Below are positions 1 to 8,377 of a stretch of 64,000 nt of DNA, piece after piece (positions within the stretch are counted from its first letter, which is position 1; every line of letters begins with the position of its first letter). A program made the position numbers and the translations under genes. The stretch is from CANKHA01 sp035652315 (GTDB taxonomy: Bacteria > Pseudomonadota > Alphaproteobacteria > Rhizobiales > Xanthobacteraceae). The DNA lies in assembly GCA_035652315.1 (NCBI GenBank), contig DASREA010000027.1, forward strand, positions 1 through 64,000. Reading direction: 5' to 3'. The notes below the pieces were generated by a model. That model saw only the letters and a list, made by a program, of their open reading frames with translations, ran no database searches and was not told where the DNA came from.

Positions 1-440
1 CCGAAGCGGCCTTATATTGATCGCGCCTTGTTCGTTCGCGCGCGTCGTCTCGAGGACGCGCGATGAAACGGGCAAGACCGGCGCGCCGACAATGCGCGCC
101 GCGCGGTCAGGTTTGCGCAGCGTGCGCGGGCTTGTCTGCGGTGGAGCGCCGGGGAGGCGCCGGGCCCTGCGCCAAGGGCTCGCGCGCCTGCGCCAGGCGC
201 GCGGCGGGGTCCGTCAATCCCCGCCAAGGAGGCTTCGCCAGCCTCCTGGCGCCTCCCCAGCGCTCCATCCCCTCTTTCGAGGGAAGGAAAAAGGGAAGCA
301 GGCGCACCCCGCGCCTTAAAGAATAGGGGCGGCGGAGCTTTGGCTGTTTGACAGGTTCATCGGCAGAATGTGCGCGGCCTGCCACAAAAGCGTCTTCGTG
401 ACCTGATTGCGCGCAAGCTTTGCCACCCCACATAAGCGGA
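1..440. other. GC-rich stretch with no supported gene
   Basis: No reading frame here has convincing protein character. The open frames on both strands overlap each other and are rich in Arg, Ala and Pro, as expected from chance frames in high-GC DNA. A perfect 9-bp inverted repeat with a 3-base loop lies at 182-202, and a shorter GGAGGC/GCCTCC hairpin lies near 229-246. Neither is followed by a T-run. The region may be the tail of an upstream transcription unit that starts outside the window. Confidence 0.5.
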
Positions 441-779
441 ATGTCCGACAACGACCGTTTCGACCGCGGCGCGGAGCGCCCACGCTCCGAACCGGAAATC
501 ATTCCGCCGGGCCGCGGCCGGGCCGCGACTTCGGCGATCTGGATCCAGGTCGAGGAACGCGATGGCGTGCGTCGCGTCTCGTTTAAACGTCCAGGCCCTT
601 TCTCGATTTTTCTTGCCGTCTTGGCGGGCGGCTTGGCCTTGGCGCTCGTCCTTGCCTTGCTGGCGGGCCTGCTGCTGTTCTGGATTCCGCTGGTCGCACT
701 GGCCGTCATTTTCGCCATCGCGTCTCTTTCATTGCGGTCCTATTGGCGTCGTTTGCAGATTTGGTGGGCGAGCCGATAG
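441..779 (+). CDS. Small membrane protein with two predicted helices, function unknown
   Basis: This encodes 112 residues. The first half is hydrophilic and charged, opening with MSDNDRFDRG. The second half holds two closely spaced hydrophobic segments at about residues 52-75 and 78-95, followed by a basic aromatic tail (RSYWRRLQIWW). This suggests a hairpin in the inner membrane with the N-terminus and tail in the cytoplasm. I chose the ATG at 441 over a TTG seven codons upstream. I do not recognise a family. The gene stands alone, with no clear operon partner. Confidence 0.6.
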   Translation: MSDNDRFDRGAERPRSEPEIIPPGRGRAATSAIWIQVEERDGVRRVSFKRPGPFSIFLAVLAGGLALALVLALLAGLLLFWIPLVALAVIFAIASLSLRSYWRRLQIWWASR

Positions 780-1003
780 GCGCGCGCGTGAAGCGCGTGC
801 CCCCCGGCGCTTTGTTCCACGGCAGCATTGACAAACTTTCGCGAGCCGCTCCGGCGATCGCGCCAGGAACCGGTTCTTTTGCGTCGATTTTGCAGCGGTG
901 CCCGGTTTCCGCGTCAAATTTCGATCCCTTCGCAACTTCCACCTTCCTCTGCGCGTTGAATTCCGACGCGAGGGGAGGCCTGAACATAGCGATGGAGAAA
1001 GTC

Positions 1004-1300
1004 ATGAAGATCCTTTTGACGGCTCTTGTGGTCACGGCCGCGCTTACCGCTCCGGTCCTTGCGGCTGACGACGATAACAGCATCCGCAGCGGCGGCGACA
1101 TGGGCAGCGCCAAGGTCGATCAAGATCAAACCAGGCAGATGCTGCCGTCGTCAGGCGGCGTGATCGTTGCGCCGCCCGAGACCACCGGATCCGGCCTGAG
1201 CACGCAGGAAGGCGGCGAAGGCGCCTCGGTGAAGCTCAATCCCGAGGAAGACAAAGGCGGCAAAGATTCTGGGGCCGCCGGCAACGCCGGTAATCAGTAA
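1004..1300 (+). CDS. Small secreted protein of unknown function
   Basis: This encodes 98 residues. The first 20 or so form a clear signal peptide (MKILLTALVVTAALTAPVLA) with cleavage expected after the AxA-like end, before ADDDN. The mature part is acidic and rich in Gly, Ser and Pro, and looks disordered. The ATG at 1004 has a GGAG six bases upstream; an in-frame ATG at 992 would add four residues (MEKV). A strong terminator follows the stop, so it is probably a single-gene transcript exporting a small periplasmic protein. No family is recognised. Confidence 0.7.
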   Translation: MKILLTALVVTAALTAPVLAADDDNSIRSGGDMGSAKVDQDQTRQMLPSSGGVIVAPPETTGSGLSTQEGGEGASVKLNPEEDKGGKDSGAAGNAGNQ

Positions 1301-1353
1301 TAACGCAAGCACGAAAAACCCGCATCCGGCCGTTTTTTGGGCGCCGGAACAAG

Positions 1354-1384
1354 AAAGTCCCGGGTCGATCGGCCCGGGGCTTTT
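1354..1384 (+). terminator. Rho-independent terminator
   Basis: An 11-bp GC-rich stem (AAAGTCCCGGG pairing with CCCGGGGCTTT, including a G-T wobble) with a short loop runs into TTTT. It lies about 50 bases after the stop at 1300 and ends that transcript. Confidence 0.75.
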
Positions 1385-1565
1385 CGTGCGAGAGGCCCGC
1401 CGGATTTTTTTCGAGCTTGAGCAAAACGCGTTCCCGCGCGCCGCAGAGCGGAATATTTCGCTCTAATCCAATCCGACTGAACGCCGCGGCAATTTTCGGC
1501 TGCAACTTCGCAGCGCGGACGCGCATTTATCAGACAGGGACGGCACGACAAGATGGAGGTTGAGG

Positions 1566-1772
1566 ATGAGATCGTTGTTGACGACCTTGGCTCTGATCGC
1601 CGTCATCGCGACGCCGGCGATGGCGCATGGTTACCGCCATCACGAGGCTCGCAGCAGCGCGGTGATCGTGTCCGGCTCGGCTTATGCCAGCGCGGACATG
1701 CCCGCCTTCTACGGCCCGCCGACCGACGGTTCGGTGAATCTGACGAGGGAGCCCAACGGGCATCCGCACTAG
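1566..1772 (+). CDS. Small exported protein of unknown function
   Basis: This encodes 68 residues. A signal peptide is visible (MRSLLTTLALIAVIATPAMA) with an AMA cleavage site before HGYRHHEARS. The mature part is about 48 residues with several His and Tyr. A GGAGG six bases before the ATG at 1566 fixes the start; a TTG two codons upstream overlaps that site and is unlikely. A bidirectional terminator follows at once. Small His-rich secreted proteins of this kind are common in Hyphomicrobiales, but I cannot assign a function. Confidence 0.65.
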   Translation: MRSLLTTLALIAVIATPAMAHGYRHHEARSSAVIVSGSAYASADMPAFYGPPTDGSVNLTREPNGHPH

Positions 1773-1786
1773 CCGGTCCGTTTGAA

Positions 1787-1818
1787 GGAAAGGCCCCGGC
1801 TTCGCCCGGGGCCTTTCC
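1787..1818. terminator. Bidirectional terminator between convergent genes
   Basis: A perfect 13-bp stem (GGAAAGGCCCCGG with CCGGGGCCTTTCC) closes on a short loop containing TTCG. It ends with T-rich sequence on either strand, so it can stop both the small secreted gene on the left and the binding-protein gene on the right. Confidence 0.8.
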
Positions 1819-1831
1819 CATGCGGAGGTGA

Positions 1832-2848
1832 TCAGCGCACGGGGGGTGCGTATTGCAGGCCGCCTTTGGTCCAGAGATTGTTAAGACCGCGCGGAATGCC
1901 GAGCTTGGAGCTGGCGCCCAAATTGCGCTCGAAAACCTCGCCGTAATTGCCGACCAGACGAATGGCGCGTTGCGCCCAATCCTTGGTCAGGCCGAGCTGC
2001 TCGCCGTAATTTCCCTCGGTCCCGACCAGCCGCCTGACATCCGGGCGATCCGATTTCATCGCTTCGCCGAGCGTCTTTGACGAAACATCCAGTTCCTCGG
2101 CGTCGACCATCGCGAAATGGGTCCAAGCCACGATGTCGCGCCAATGATCGTCGCCCTGGCGCAACACCGGCCCGAGCGGCTCCTTGGAAATGATTTCCGG
2201 CAGGATGATGTGGTCCGCCGGGCTGCTCAATCTCAGTCTCTGCGCGTAAAGCTGCGACACATTGGTGGAGAAGACGTCACAGCGGCCGGTGTCATAAGCC
2301 TTGACCACTTCTTCGGCGGTGGGGAAAGCGACCAGCTCATACTTGATCTTATGCGCGCGAAAGAAATCCGCGATATTCACTTCCGACGTGGTGCCGGTCT
2401 CGGTGCAGATCGAGGCGCGGTTGAGCTCGAGCGCGGAATTCACCTTCAGCGACTTGCGGATCAGAAATCCCTGGCCGTCATAATAGGTCACCGCGGGAAA
2501 ATTGAATCCGAGAGAGGTGTCGCGCGACAGCGTCCAGGTCGTGACTCGCAACAACACGTCGATTTCGCCGGATTGCAGCGAGGTGAAGCGATCGGTCGCC
2601 GCCAGCGGCACGAATTTGACCTTGCCGGCGTCGTTGAAAATTTCCGCCGCGAGCGCGCGGCAGAAATCGACGTCGAATCCGCTCCAGTTGCCTTTGTCGT
2701 CCTGCGCGGAAAAACCGGGCAGTCCTTGGGCGACACCGCACGACACGGCCCCCCGCTCGACGATTTTTTTCAAGGTCTGCGCCGAAGCCGTAGCCACAGA
2801 GAAAATGAAAGCCGCCGCAACGGCACAAGCAATGCACGCGCGTATCAC
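1832..2848 (-). CDS. General L-amino acid ABC transporter substrate-binding protein (AapJ-like)
   Basis: This 338-residue periplasmic binding protein belongs to the SBP_bac_3 family. A signal peptide ends in VATASA before QTLKKIVERG. Features of the AapJ/BztA group follow: GVAQGLPGFS, a GFDVDFCRALAAEIF ligand-domain helix, DVLLRVTTWTLSRD, and a C-terminal GNYGEVFERN segment. It should deliver polar amino acids to an inner-membrane permease. No aapQMP permease or ATPase genes adjoin it, so it is an orphan or works with subunits encoded elsewhere. The start is a GTG at 2848 with an AAGGG upstream. It ends at the shared terminator. Confidence 0.88.
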   Translation of the reverse strand: MIRACIACAVAAAFIFSVATASAQTLKKIVERGAVSCGVAQGLPGFSAQDDKGNWSGFDVDFCRALAAEIFNDAGKVKFVPLAATDRFTSLQSGEIDVLLRVTTWTLSRDTSLGFNFPAVTYYDGQGFLIRKSLKVNSALELNRASICTETGTTSEVNIADFFRAHKIKYELVAFPTAEEVVKAYDTGRCDVFSTNVSQLYAQRLRLSSPADHIILPEIISKEPLGPVLRQGDDHWRDIVAWTHFAMVDAEELDVSSKTLGEAMKSDRPDVRRLVGTEGNYGEQLGLTKDWAQRAIRLVGNYGEVFERNLGASSKLGIPRGLNNLWTKGGLQYAPPVR

Positions 2849-3071
2849 GGTACAAACCCTTTCGGCGTCAGCGGTCGTTATGGCGGCCTGGCGAGAGGCA
2901 GCGTGAACCTAGCTTTTCCGCCGTCCTGCGTCGAGCGCGATGCCGGCCGTGGTTCACAAAAAACGCCGGTTTTTCAAGAGGATTTGCGGGAAAGGCTTAA
3001 TGCGAAAGGGGGGGGGAACCCGGCAAAGCCGAGCTCCTCCCGGAAGGCCGCAGGCTGCGGCGGCCGAAACG

Positions 3072-4193
3072 TTACTTCAGCTCGACGTAGGTGATCTTGC
3101 CGCTGGGGTCTTTTTGCCAGCGGTAGACGACATAATCGAGCCGGGTGATATCGCCCTTCTTGTCGTAGGAAAGATCGCCGATCACGGTCTTGAACTGCTG
3201 GCCCGACCTGATCTGGTCGGCCACCTTTTTCGGATCGAGCGATTTGGCTGCTTCCGCCGCCTGCTGCATCACCTGCACGGCGGCATAGCTGTAAAGCGTA
3301 TAGGCTTCCGGCTCGAATTTGTTGTCGCGGAATTTCTTGACGATCGCCTGCGCTTCCGGCCGGTTGCGCGGATCGGGGCCGTAGGTCATCAGCGTGCCTT
3401 CCACTCCGGGGCCGCCGACCGAAGCGAACTCGTCGGAAGCGATACCGTCGCCGCCCATCAGCGCCGTCTGCACGCCTTGGTCGCGCATCTGCCGCACGAT
3501 CAAACCGGCCTCGGTGTATTCGCCGCCGTAGTAGACGAGATCGGCGCCGGAAGCCTTGATCTTCGAAACGAGCGCCGAATAGTCCTTCTCGCCGGGATTG
3601 ATGCCTTCGAGCAGCACTTCCTGCACGCCGCCCGAATTGATCTTTTTCTTGACCTCCATTGCCAGGCCATGGCCGTAGGGCTTCTTGTCGTGGACGATGG
3701 CGATCTTCTTGCCCTGGAAATTCTTCAGGATGTATTCGCCGGCGACGGCGCCCTGCTGATCGTCGCGTCCGCAGGTGCGGAAGATGTTCCACATGCCGCG
3801 TTCGGTGATTTGCGGATTGGTGGACGCCGGCGTGATCTCGAGGATCCCGTTCTCCTGATAGACATCCGACGCCGGCATGGTCGAACCGGAATTGAAGTGG
3901 CCGACGACGAATTTGACGCCGTCTGCGACGAATTTGTTGGCGACCGAAACCGCCTGCTTTGGATCCCCCGCATCGTCGCCGAATTCTAGACTGAGTTTCT
4001 TGCCCAGAATTCCGCCCGCCGCATTGATATCGGCGACGGCTTGTTGCGCACCGTTCTTGAGCTGCGCGCCGAACGCGGCATTGGATCCGGTGTTGGGCCC
4101 GCCGACGCCGAATTTCACGACGTCGCTTTGCTGACCGCTGCAAGCGGCGAGCAGCAATCCCAAGCCGAGCGCGAGGGGTGTCCACCTTTTCAT
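3072..4193 (-). CDS. Branched-chain amino acid-type ABC transporter substrate-binding lipoprotein (LivK family)
   Basis: This encodes 373 residues. The N-terminus MKRWTPLALGLGLLLAAC carries a lipobox (LLAAC), so the protein is probably lipid-anchored in the periplasm. The fold is the type I periplasmic binding family: VVKFGVGGPNTG, AVADINAAGGILGKKL, FVVGHFNSGSTMPASDVYQ and FRTCGRDDQQG are classic LivJ/LivK landmarks. The ATG at 4193 follows a GGGAGG by six bases; a longer upstream frame lacks a signal. There are no livHMGF genes nearby, so ligand and partner remain open. It lies behind the AapJ-like gene on the same strand, across 223 bases without a gene. Confidence 0.88.
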   Translation of the reverse strand: MKRWTPLALGLGLLLAACSGQQSDVVKFGVGGPNTGSNAAFGAQLKNGAQQAVADINAAGGILGKKLSLEFGDDAGDPKQAVSVANKFVADGVKFVVGHFNSGSTMPASDVYQENGILEITPASTNPQITERGMWNIFRTCGRDDQQGAVAGEYILKNFQGKKIAIVHDKKPYGHGLAMEVKKKINSGGVQEVLLEGINPGEKDYSALVSKIKASGADLVYYGGEYTEAGLIVRQMRDQGVQTALMGGDGIASDEFASVGGPGVEGTLMTYGPDPRNRPEAQAIVKKFRDNKFEPEAYTLYSYAAVQVMQQAAEAAKSLDPKKVADQIRSGQQFKTVIGDLSYDKKGDITRLDYVVYRWQKDPSGKITYVELK

Positions 4194-4783
4194 TGAATGC
4201 CTCCCTTCGGACATTGATGTTCGAACTTCGTTGGAATTCCCGCGGCAGACGATTTTACGAGCGTGCGGCGGAACGCGATGGAGGAAGGTAACTTGAAACA
4301 CGCGCATGCGCCACATCGGCGACGCATCTGCGGCCGATGCGAGACCAGCATGCCCCGGCGTGCCGCGTATTTCTTCGGGGTGCATCTTGTGAGGGCGGCC
4401 GCGCGATTTCTTCGCCATGGAAATCGCAGCGGGAATCGGGGCCGCCGAGCGGTTCCGGCCCGGGTCCGGCACCGCCGTTCCCTTCGGGCGCCGGCCATGA
4501 TCGTAACGAATCCTAAGGCCCGGAAGAGCGCTCCTTCACTGTCTGTAAGCTATTGATATTAAGATCTATTTCGTAAATATGGATGGCGATTAAGGGCTTG
4601 TGCTTTTTATGTGACACCCCCCGCAAAAAAGCCGTTTATCCGCCTGAAAAGGCCATTTTTCGGCCTTCCGACACTGGCGTTCGCGGGCCTTTTTGTATTC
4701 TCTAGGCCGCGTCAGCTAACCCATAGACCCAAATCGCAGGCGCGATGTTTGTGATGCAGGGGTCGCAAGGAGGGGGACAAACA
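4194..4783. promoter_or_regulatory. Long divergent intergenic region upstream of the porin
   Basis: There are 590 bases without a supported gene between the divergent LivK-type gene and the porin. The part from about 4540 to 4700 is clearly more AT-rich than the rest. A possible -35 element TTGATA lies at 4553-4558, followed by an AT-rich -10 candidate around 4575-4581. A small hairpin (AAGGCC at 4649-4654 with GGCCTT at 4662-4667) and a T-run near 4690 lie in what would be a leader of about 200 bases. I place the porin promoter here, but its exact position is a guess. Confidence 0.4.
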
Positions 4784-6289
4784 ATGACGTCTATCAAGAC
4801 TGTACTGCTTGGGTCTGCCGCGAGCATCGTCGCGGTAGGCGCAGCGCAGGCAGCCGATCTTCCGGTGAAGAAGGCTGCGGCGGCTGTGCAGTACGTGGAA
4901 GCCTGCCCGGCATACGGGAAGGGCTTCTACAAGCTGCCGGGCACCAACATCTGCGTGAAGTACTTCGGCCTGATGAAATTCATCGGCGGCTGGTGGGATC
5001 CGGGTGGCGATGTCGTCCGCGAAAGCCGGCCCGAGCGAGTCATCGAAAAGAAGACGATGGACAAGGTCGGCTGGGAGTGGAGCGTGCGTCCGGGCTGGGA
5101 TTTCCGTGCCCCGACCGAGTTCGGCACTCTCCGTTCGGTCGTGCAGATCCGTGGCGACGAGCGCAGCGGCATCTTCGAGCGCCGCGGTCTGCGTCTGGCC
5201 GGCGGCACCGCGGGCCCGCAGAGCAACGTGGGCGGCACTCATGCGGTGGGCATCTATCGTGGCTACATCGAATGGGCGGGCTTCATCGTCGGCCGCACCG
5301 GTTCGCAGTTTGACTACTGGGGCGCTGACGACATGATCAGCTCCTTCGGCGGTTCGCCGCAGTCCGACTCGACGACCACTCTCACTTACGTGTGGTCGCT
5401 GCCGGGCGGCGTGCAGGCTACGATCGGCCTCGAAGACACGGAGACCTTCCAGGGGCATGTGCGCAAGGTCAGCGGCATTCAGTCCAACCCGCAACCGTCA
5501 ATCTCGACGATCAGCGATCAGGGACCGAAGCGCGCTTATGACATCGTCGCCACTCTGAGCACCGAGCAGTCCTGGGGCAGTGCCAAGATTGCCGGCGCGG
5601 CTCACCGGATTTCGGTGATCACCAACAGCTTCACCGGTCAGGATTGCACCTACGCTCCTGGCGGCGCGAAGAGCGGAAGCTGCCCGAGCAAGCAGACCTG
5701 GGGTTGGGCGGCTCTCGCCGGCATCACCCTCAATCTGCCGCAGCTCGGCAAGGGTGACCAGATCACGATCGAAGGCACCTATGCCAATGGCGCCATTGCT
5801 TACGCCGGCGTAAACGGCGGCGGCGATGTCAACCCGGGCAGCGGCGAGCGCGTCGGTCAGTGGACTGGCGGTCTCGTTCGTGCCAACGACTCGGATGCCT
5901 TCTTGGTCAATAATGGCGACGGCACCTTCAAGCTGGAGAAGGAAAAGGCCTACAGCATCGTCGGCCAGTTGCGTCACTACTGGACCCCGATGCTGCGGTC
6001 GAACCTGGCCGTCGGCAAGACCTGGCTGCGTCCGCCGGATGACATCCACTTCCCGCGCATCACCGCGGGTGGCCTCGGCGATGCCGATGTCCTGGATGTG
6101 TCGGCGAACTTGATCTGGGGCAAGAAGCGTGAGACCGCCGAAATCGGCGTGGAAGTCATGTACAAGAAGGTCAATCAAGACCTTCCGACCTCCACCACGA
6201 TCGCCGGCGGTGGCAATGGCCTTCCCAATGGTATCGATCAGAACCCGAGTGCTTGGGGCGTCGATGCCATCATCCGCCGAGATTGGTAA
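4784..6289 (+). CDS. Rhizobiales-type outer membrane porin (Porin_2 / Omp2b-like)
   Basis: This encodes 501 residues. The signal peptide MTSIKTVLLGSAASIVAVGA ends in AQA before ADLPVKKAA. The mature start has the hallmark of alphaproteobacterial porins: an ADLPVKKA segment, then YVEACPAYGKGFYKLPGTN and ICVKYFG. The remainder is rich in alternating aromatic and polar residues and Gly, ending in an aromatic residue (RRDW), as beta-barrel outer-membrane proteins do. It should form a trimeric diffusion channel. A strong AAGGAGGGGG lies eight bases before the ATG. A terminator follows the stop. Codon use looks biased to a preferred set, consistent with high expression. Confidence 0.92.
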   Translation: MTSIKTVLLGSAASIVAVGAAQAADLPVKKAAAAVQYVEACPAYGKGFYKLPGTNICVKYFGLMKFIGGWWDPGGDVVRESRPERVIEKKTMDKVGWEWSVRPGWDFRAPTEFGTLRSVVQIRGDERSGIFERRGLRLAGGTAGPQSNVGGTHAVGIYRGYIEWAGFIVGRTGSQFDYWGADDMISSFGGSPQSDSTTTLTYVWSLPGGVQATIGLEDTETFQGHVRKVSGIQSNPQPSISTISDQGPKRAYDIVATLSTEQSWGSAKIAGAAHRISVITNSFTGQDCTYAPGGAKSGSCPSKQTWGWAALAGITLNLPQLGKGDQITIEGTYANGAIAYAGVNGGGDVNPGSGERVGQWTGGLVRANDSDAFLVNNGDGTFKLEKEKAYSIVGQLRHYWTPMLRSNLAVGKTWLRPPDDIHFPRITAGGLGDADVLDVSANLIWGKKRETAEIGVEVMYKKVNQDLPTSTTIAGGGNGLPNGIDQNPSAWGVDAIIRRDW

Positions 6290-6319
6290 CAATCGCAGCT
6301 GGATAGGCTGAGCTAAAGG

Positions 6320-6350
6320 AGCGGCGTCTTCCTCACGGAAGGCGCCGCTT
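6320..6350 (+). terminator. Terminator of the porin gene
   Basis: A stem of about 13 bp (AGCGGCGTCTTCC with GGAAGGCGCCGCT, one mismatch) with a TCAC loop and a T-containing tail lies 30 bases after the porin stop. Confidence 0.7.
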
Positions 6351-6522
6351 CTGCTTTGCCGGGTGCCCGCCGGCGATCGGTGAGCGTCCGCGTTGCGGCT
6401 TATGGCGCGGATGGACGCGGCCTTCTTGCGTTATCGGCCAATCCATCTATCACTCTCGCCGCTGGCTCCCCATATCGCTGGGACAGCATGCGTTCGGCCG
6501 CACGGCCGCATCCGGAGGGCCG

Positions 6523-8274
6523 ATGGCCAAGAAAAAAGCGAACAAACAAAGCGCGCATACCGTCGCGGATCATCTCTACGGCGCCGACCTCGCCCATGTG
6601 CATGAAGGCGAAGCCGACCACGACCACGACTGGTTCGACGAGAACGAGCGGCTCGAGGACAATCCGCTCTGGATCCAGGATCATGTGACGCTGCATAGCG
6701 TCGGCATCGATATCGGCTCGGCCGGCACCCAGGTGGTGTTCTCGCGCATCAATCTGCGCCGCATGGGCGAGGATCTATCGAGCCGTTATTATGTGGTCTC
6801 GCGCGAGACTTTGTTTCAGTCGCCGGTGGCGCTGACGCCGTACCAGAATGAAGAACGCATCGACGAGGCCAAGCTCGGCGCGATCATCGACGACGCCTAC
6901 AACACGGCAAGAATCCATCCCGACGACATCGACACCGGCGTCGTCATTCTCACCGGCGAGGCGCTGCGGCGGGAGAACGCCGAGGCAATAGCGGGAATAT
7001 TGGCGGAGCAGGGCGGCGATTTCGTCACTGCCACCGCCGGCCACCACATGGAAGCGATGCTGGCGGCCTATGGCTCGGGCGCGGCGCGCGTCTCGCACGA
7101 TGAGAACAAGCGCATTCTCAACATCGACATCGGCGGCGGAACCACCAAGCTTGGCCTCGTGGAAAACGGCAAGGTTCTCGTCACGGCGGCCATCCATATC
7201 GGCGGCCGGCTGCAGGTGGTCGACGACAACCACCGCATCGTCCGCCTCGATCCGGCGGGTAAGTATCATGCCATGCAGGCGGGATTTTCCTGGAGCGTCG
7301 GCGACACCGCCCGCGCCGAAGACATGGACCGGGTGGCGGAAAAAATGGCCGACACGCTGGTCGCCGCGCTGACGGTGCGTCCGATGCCGCATCACGTCGA
7401 GCATCTTTATCTGACCGATTCGATCGGCGAGCTGGGCCGCATCGACGGCATCATGTTTTCCGGCGGCGTCGCCGAATATGTCTACGAGCGCGAGACCCGC
7501 GACTTCGGCGATATGGGTATGCGGCTCGGGCGCGCCCTGCGCCGCCGCGTGCAAAGCGGCGCGCTGCCCTGGCCGCTGCTGCCTGCCGGCGAATGCATCC
7601 GCGCCACCGCGCTGGGCGCTTCCGAATACAGCGTGCAGCTCAGCGGCAATACCAGTTTCATCTCCAGCCCCGGCCAGTTGCTACCGCGGCGCAATCTACA
7701 GGTCTTGCAGCCGGCCTTTGCCTGCGAGGAGAAGATCGATTCGCAGAAACTGGCGCAGGCGATCCGTGGCCACTTCACCGCCTTCGACATTCCGATCGAT
7801 AGCGACAAGGATGTCGCGCTCGCCTTCCGCTGGCAGGGAGCGCCGTCCTACGAGCGCATCGCTGCCTTCGCCGAAGGCATCAGCGAGGCTATGGCGCCGC
7901 GGCTCGCCAGACGGCAGCCGCTTTACGTGATGCTCGACGGCGACGTGGCGCAGACGCTCGGCGCGATTTTGCGCGAGGAAAAGCAGGTGCAAAGCGAGAT
8001 CCTCGCCATCGACGGCGTCGTCCTCTGGGACTTCGACTACATCGATCTCGGCCGCATCCGCATGCCCTCGAATACCGTGCCGGTCACCATCAAATCGCTG
8101 GTCTTCAGCGAGGACCCGCGCGCCCCGGGTCCGAAGCAGCGCCTACATCATCACGAGCATGGCGAGCACGGGCATCATCACCACCCCCACGAACCTGGCC
8201 ATGGCCATACCCACGACCACAGCCATAGCCACGATCCGGCGCCCGCCGGCAAGCGCCGCGGCGGTCATGGTTAG
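6523..8274 (+). CDS. eutA: EutA-family reactivating ATPase with histidine-rich ends
   Basis: This encodes 583 residues. The core matches the EutA family (ethanolamine ammonia-lyase reactivating factor), an ASKHA-fold ATPase. The phosphate-1 loop is VGIDIGSAGTQVVFSR (about residue 65), phosphate-2 is ILNIDIGGGTTKLGL (about 205), and the adenosine motif is GIMFSGGVAEYVYE (about 310). Typical EutA is about 470 residues. Here an N-terminal extension has HVHEGEADHDHDW, and the last 40 or so residues are packed with His, Asp and Gly (for example HHHEHGEHGHHHHPHEPGHG). That tail resembles metal-storage tails of HypB, UreE or CobW proteins. No EutBC lyase is in the window. The start has a GGAGGG close by. 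The bicupin gene follows 103 bases later, probably co-transcribed. Confidence 0.85.
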   Translation: MAKKKANKQSAHTVADHLYGADLAHVHEGEADHDHDWFDENERLEDNPLWIQDHVTLHSVGIDIGSAGTQVVFSRINLRRMGEDLSSRYYVVSRETLFQSPVALTPYQNEERIDEAKLGAIIDDAYNTARIHPDDIDTGVVILTGEALRRENAEAIAGILAEQGGDFVTATAGHHMEAMLAAYGSGAARVSHDENKRILNIDIGGGTTKLGLVENGKVLVTAAIHIGGRLQVVDDNHRIVRLDPAGKYHAMQAGFSWSVGDTARAEDMDRVAEKMADTLVAALTVRPMPHHVEHLYLTDSIGELGRIDGIMFSGGVAEYVYERETRDFGDMGMRLGRALRRRVQSGALPWPLLPAGECIRATALGASEYSVQLSGNTSFISSPGQLLPRRNLQVLQPAFACEEKIDSQKLAQAIRGHFTAFDIPIDSDKDVALAFRWQGAPSYERIAAFAEGISEAMAPRLARRQPLYVMLDGDVAQTLGAILREEKQVQSEILAIDGVVLWDFDYIDLGRIRMPSNTVPVTIKSLVFSEDPRAPGPKQRLHHHEHGEHGHHHHPHEPGHGHTHDHSHSHDPAPAGKRRGGHG

Positions 8275-8377
8275 CGTGGAAAAGCGCGGTATCCGCCGGC
8301 CCGCGGGGCCTATGGAAATCGGCGGGAGCGCGTGTTAGGTCAATAACATCCAGACAAGCAGACCCGAGGAGAAGAGT

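Noticed and set aside
17..326. Possible small proteins at the window start
   Set aside because: Frames in both directions overlap, have no plausible ribosome-binding site and look like translated GC-rich hairpins.
2117..3989. Two long plus-strand frames opposite the binding-protein genes
   Set aside because: They lie antisense to genes with clear signal peptides and family motifs, and their own sequences are low in hydrophobic core residues.
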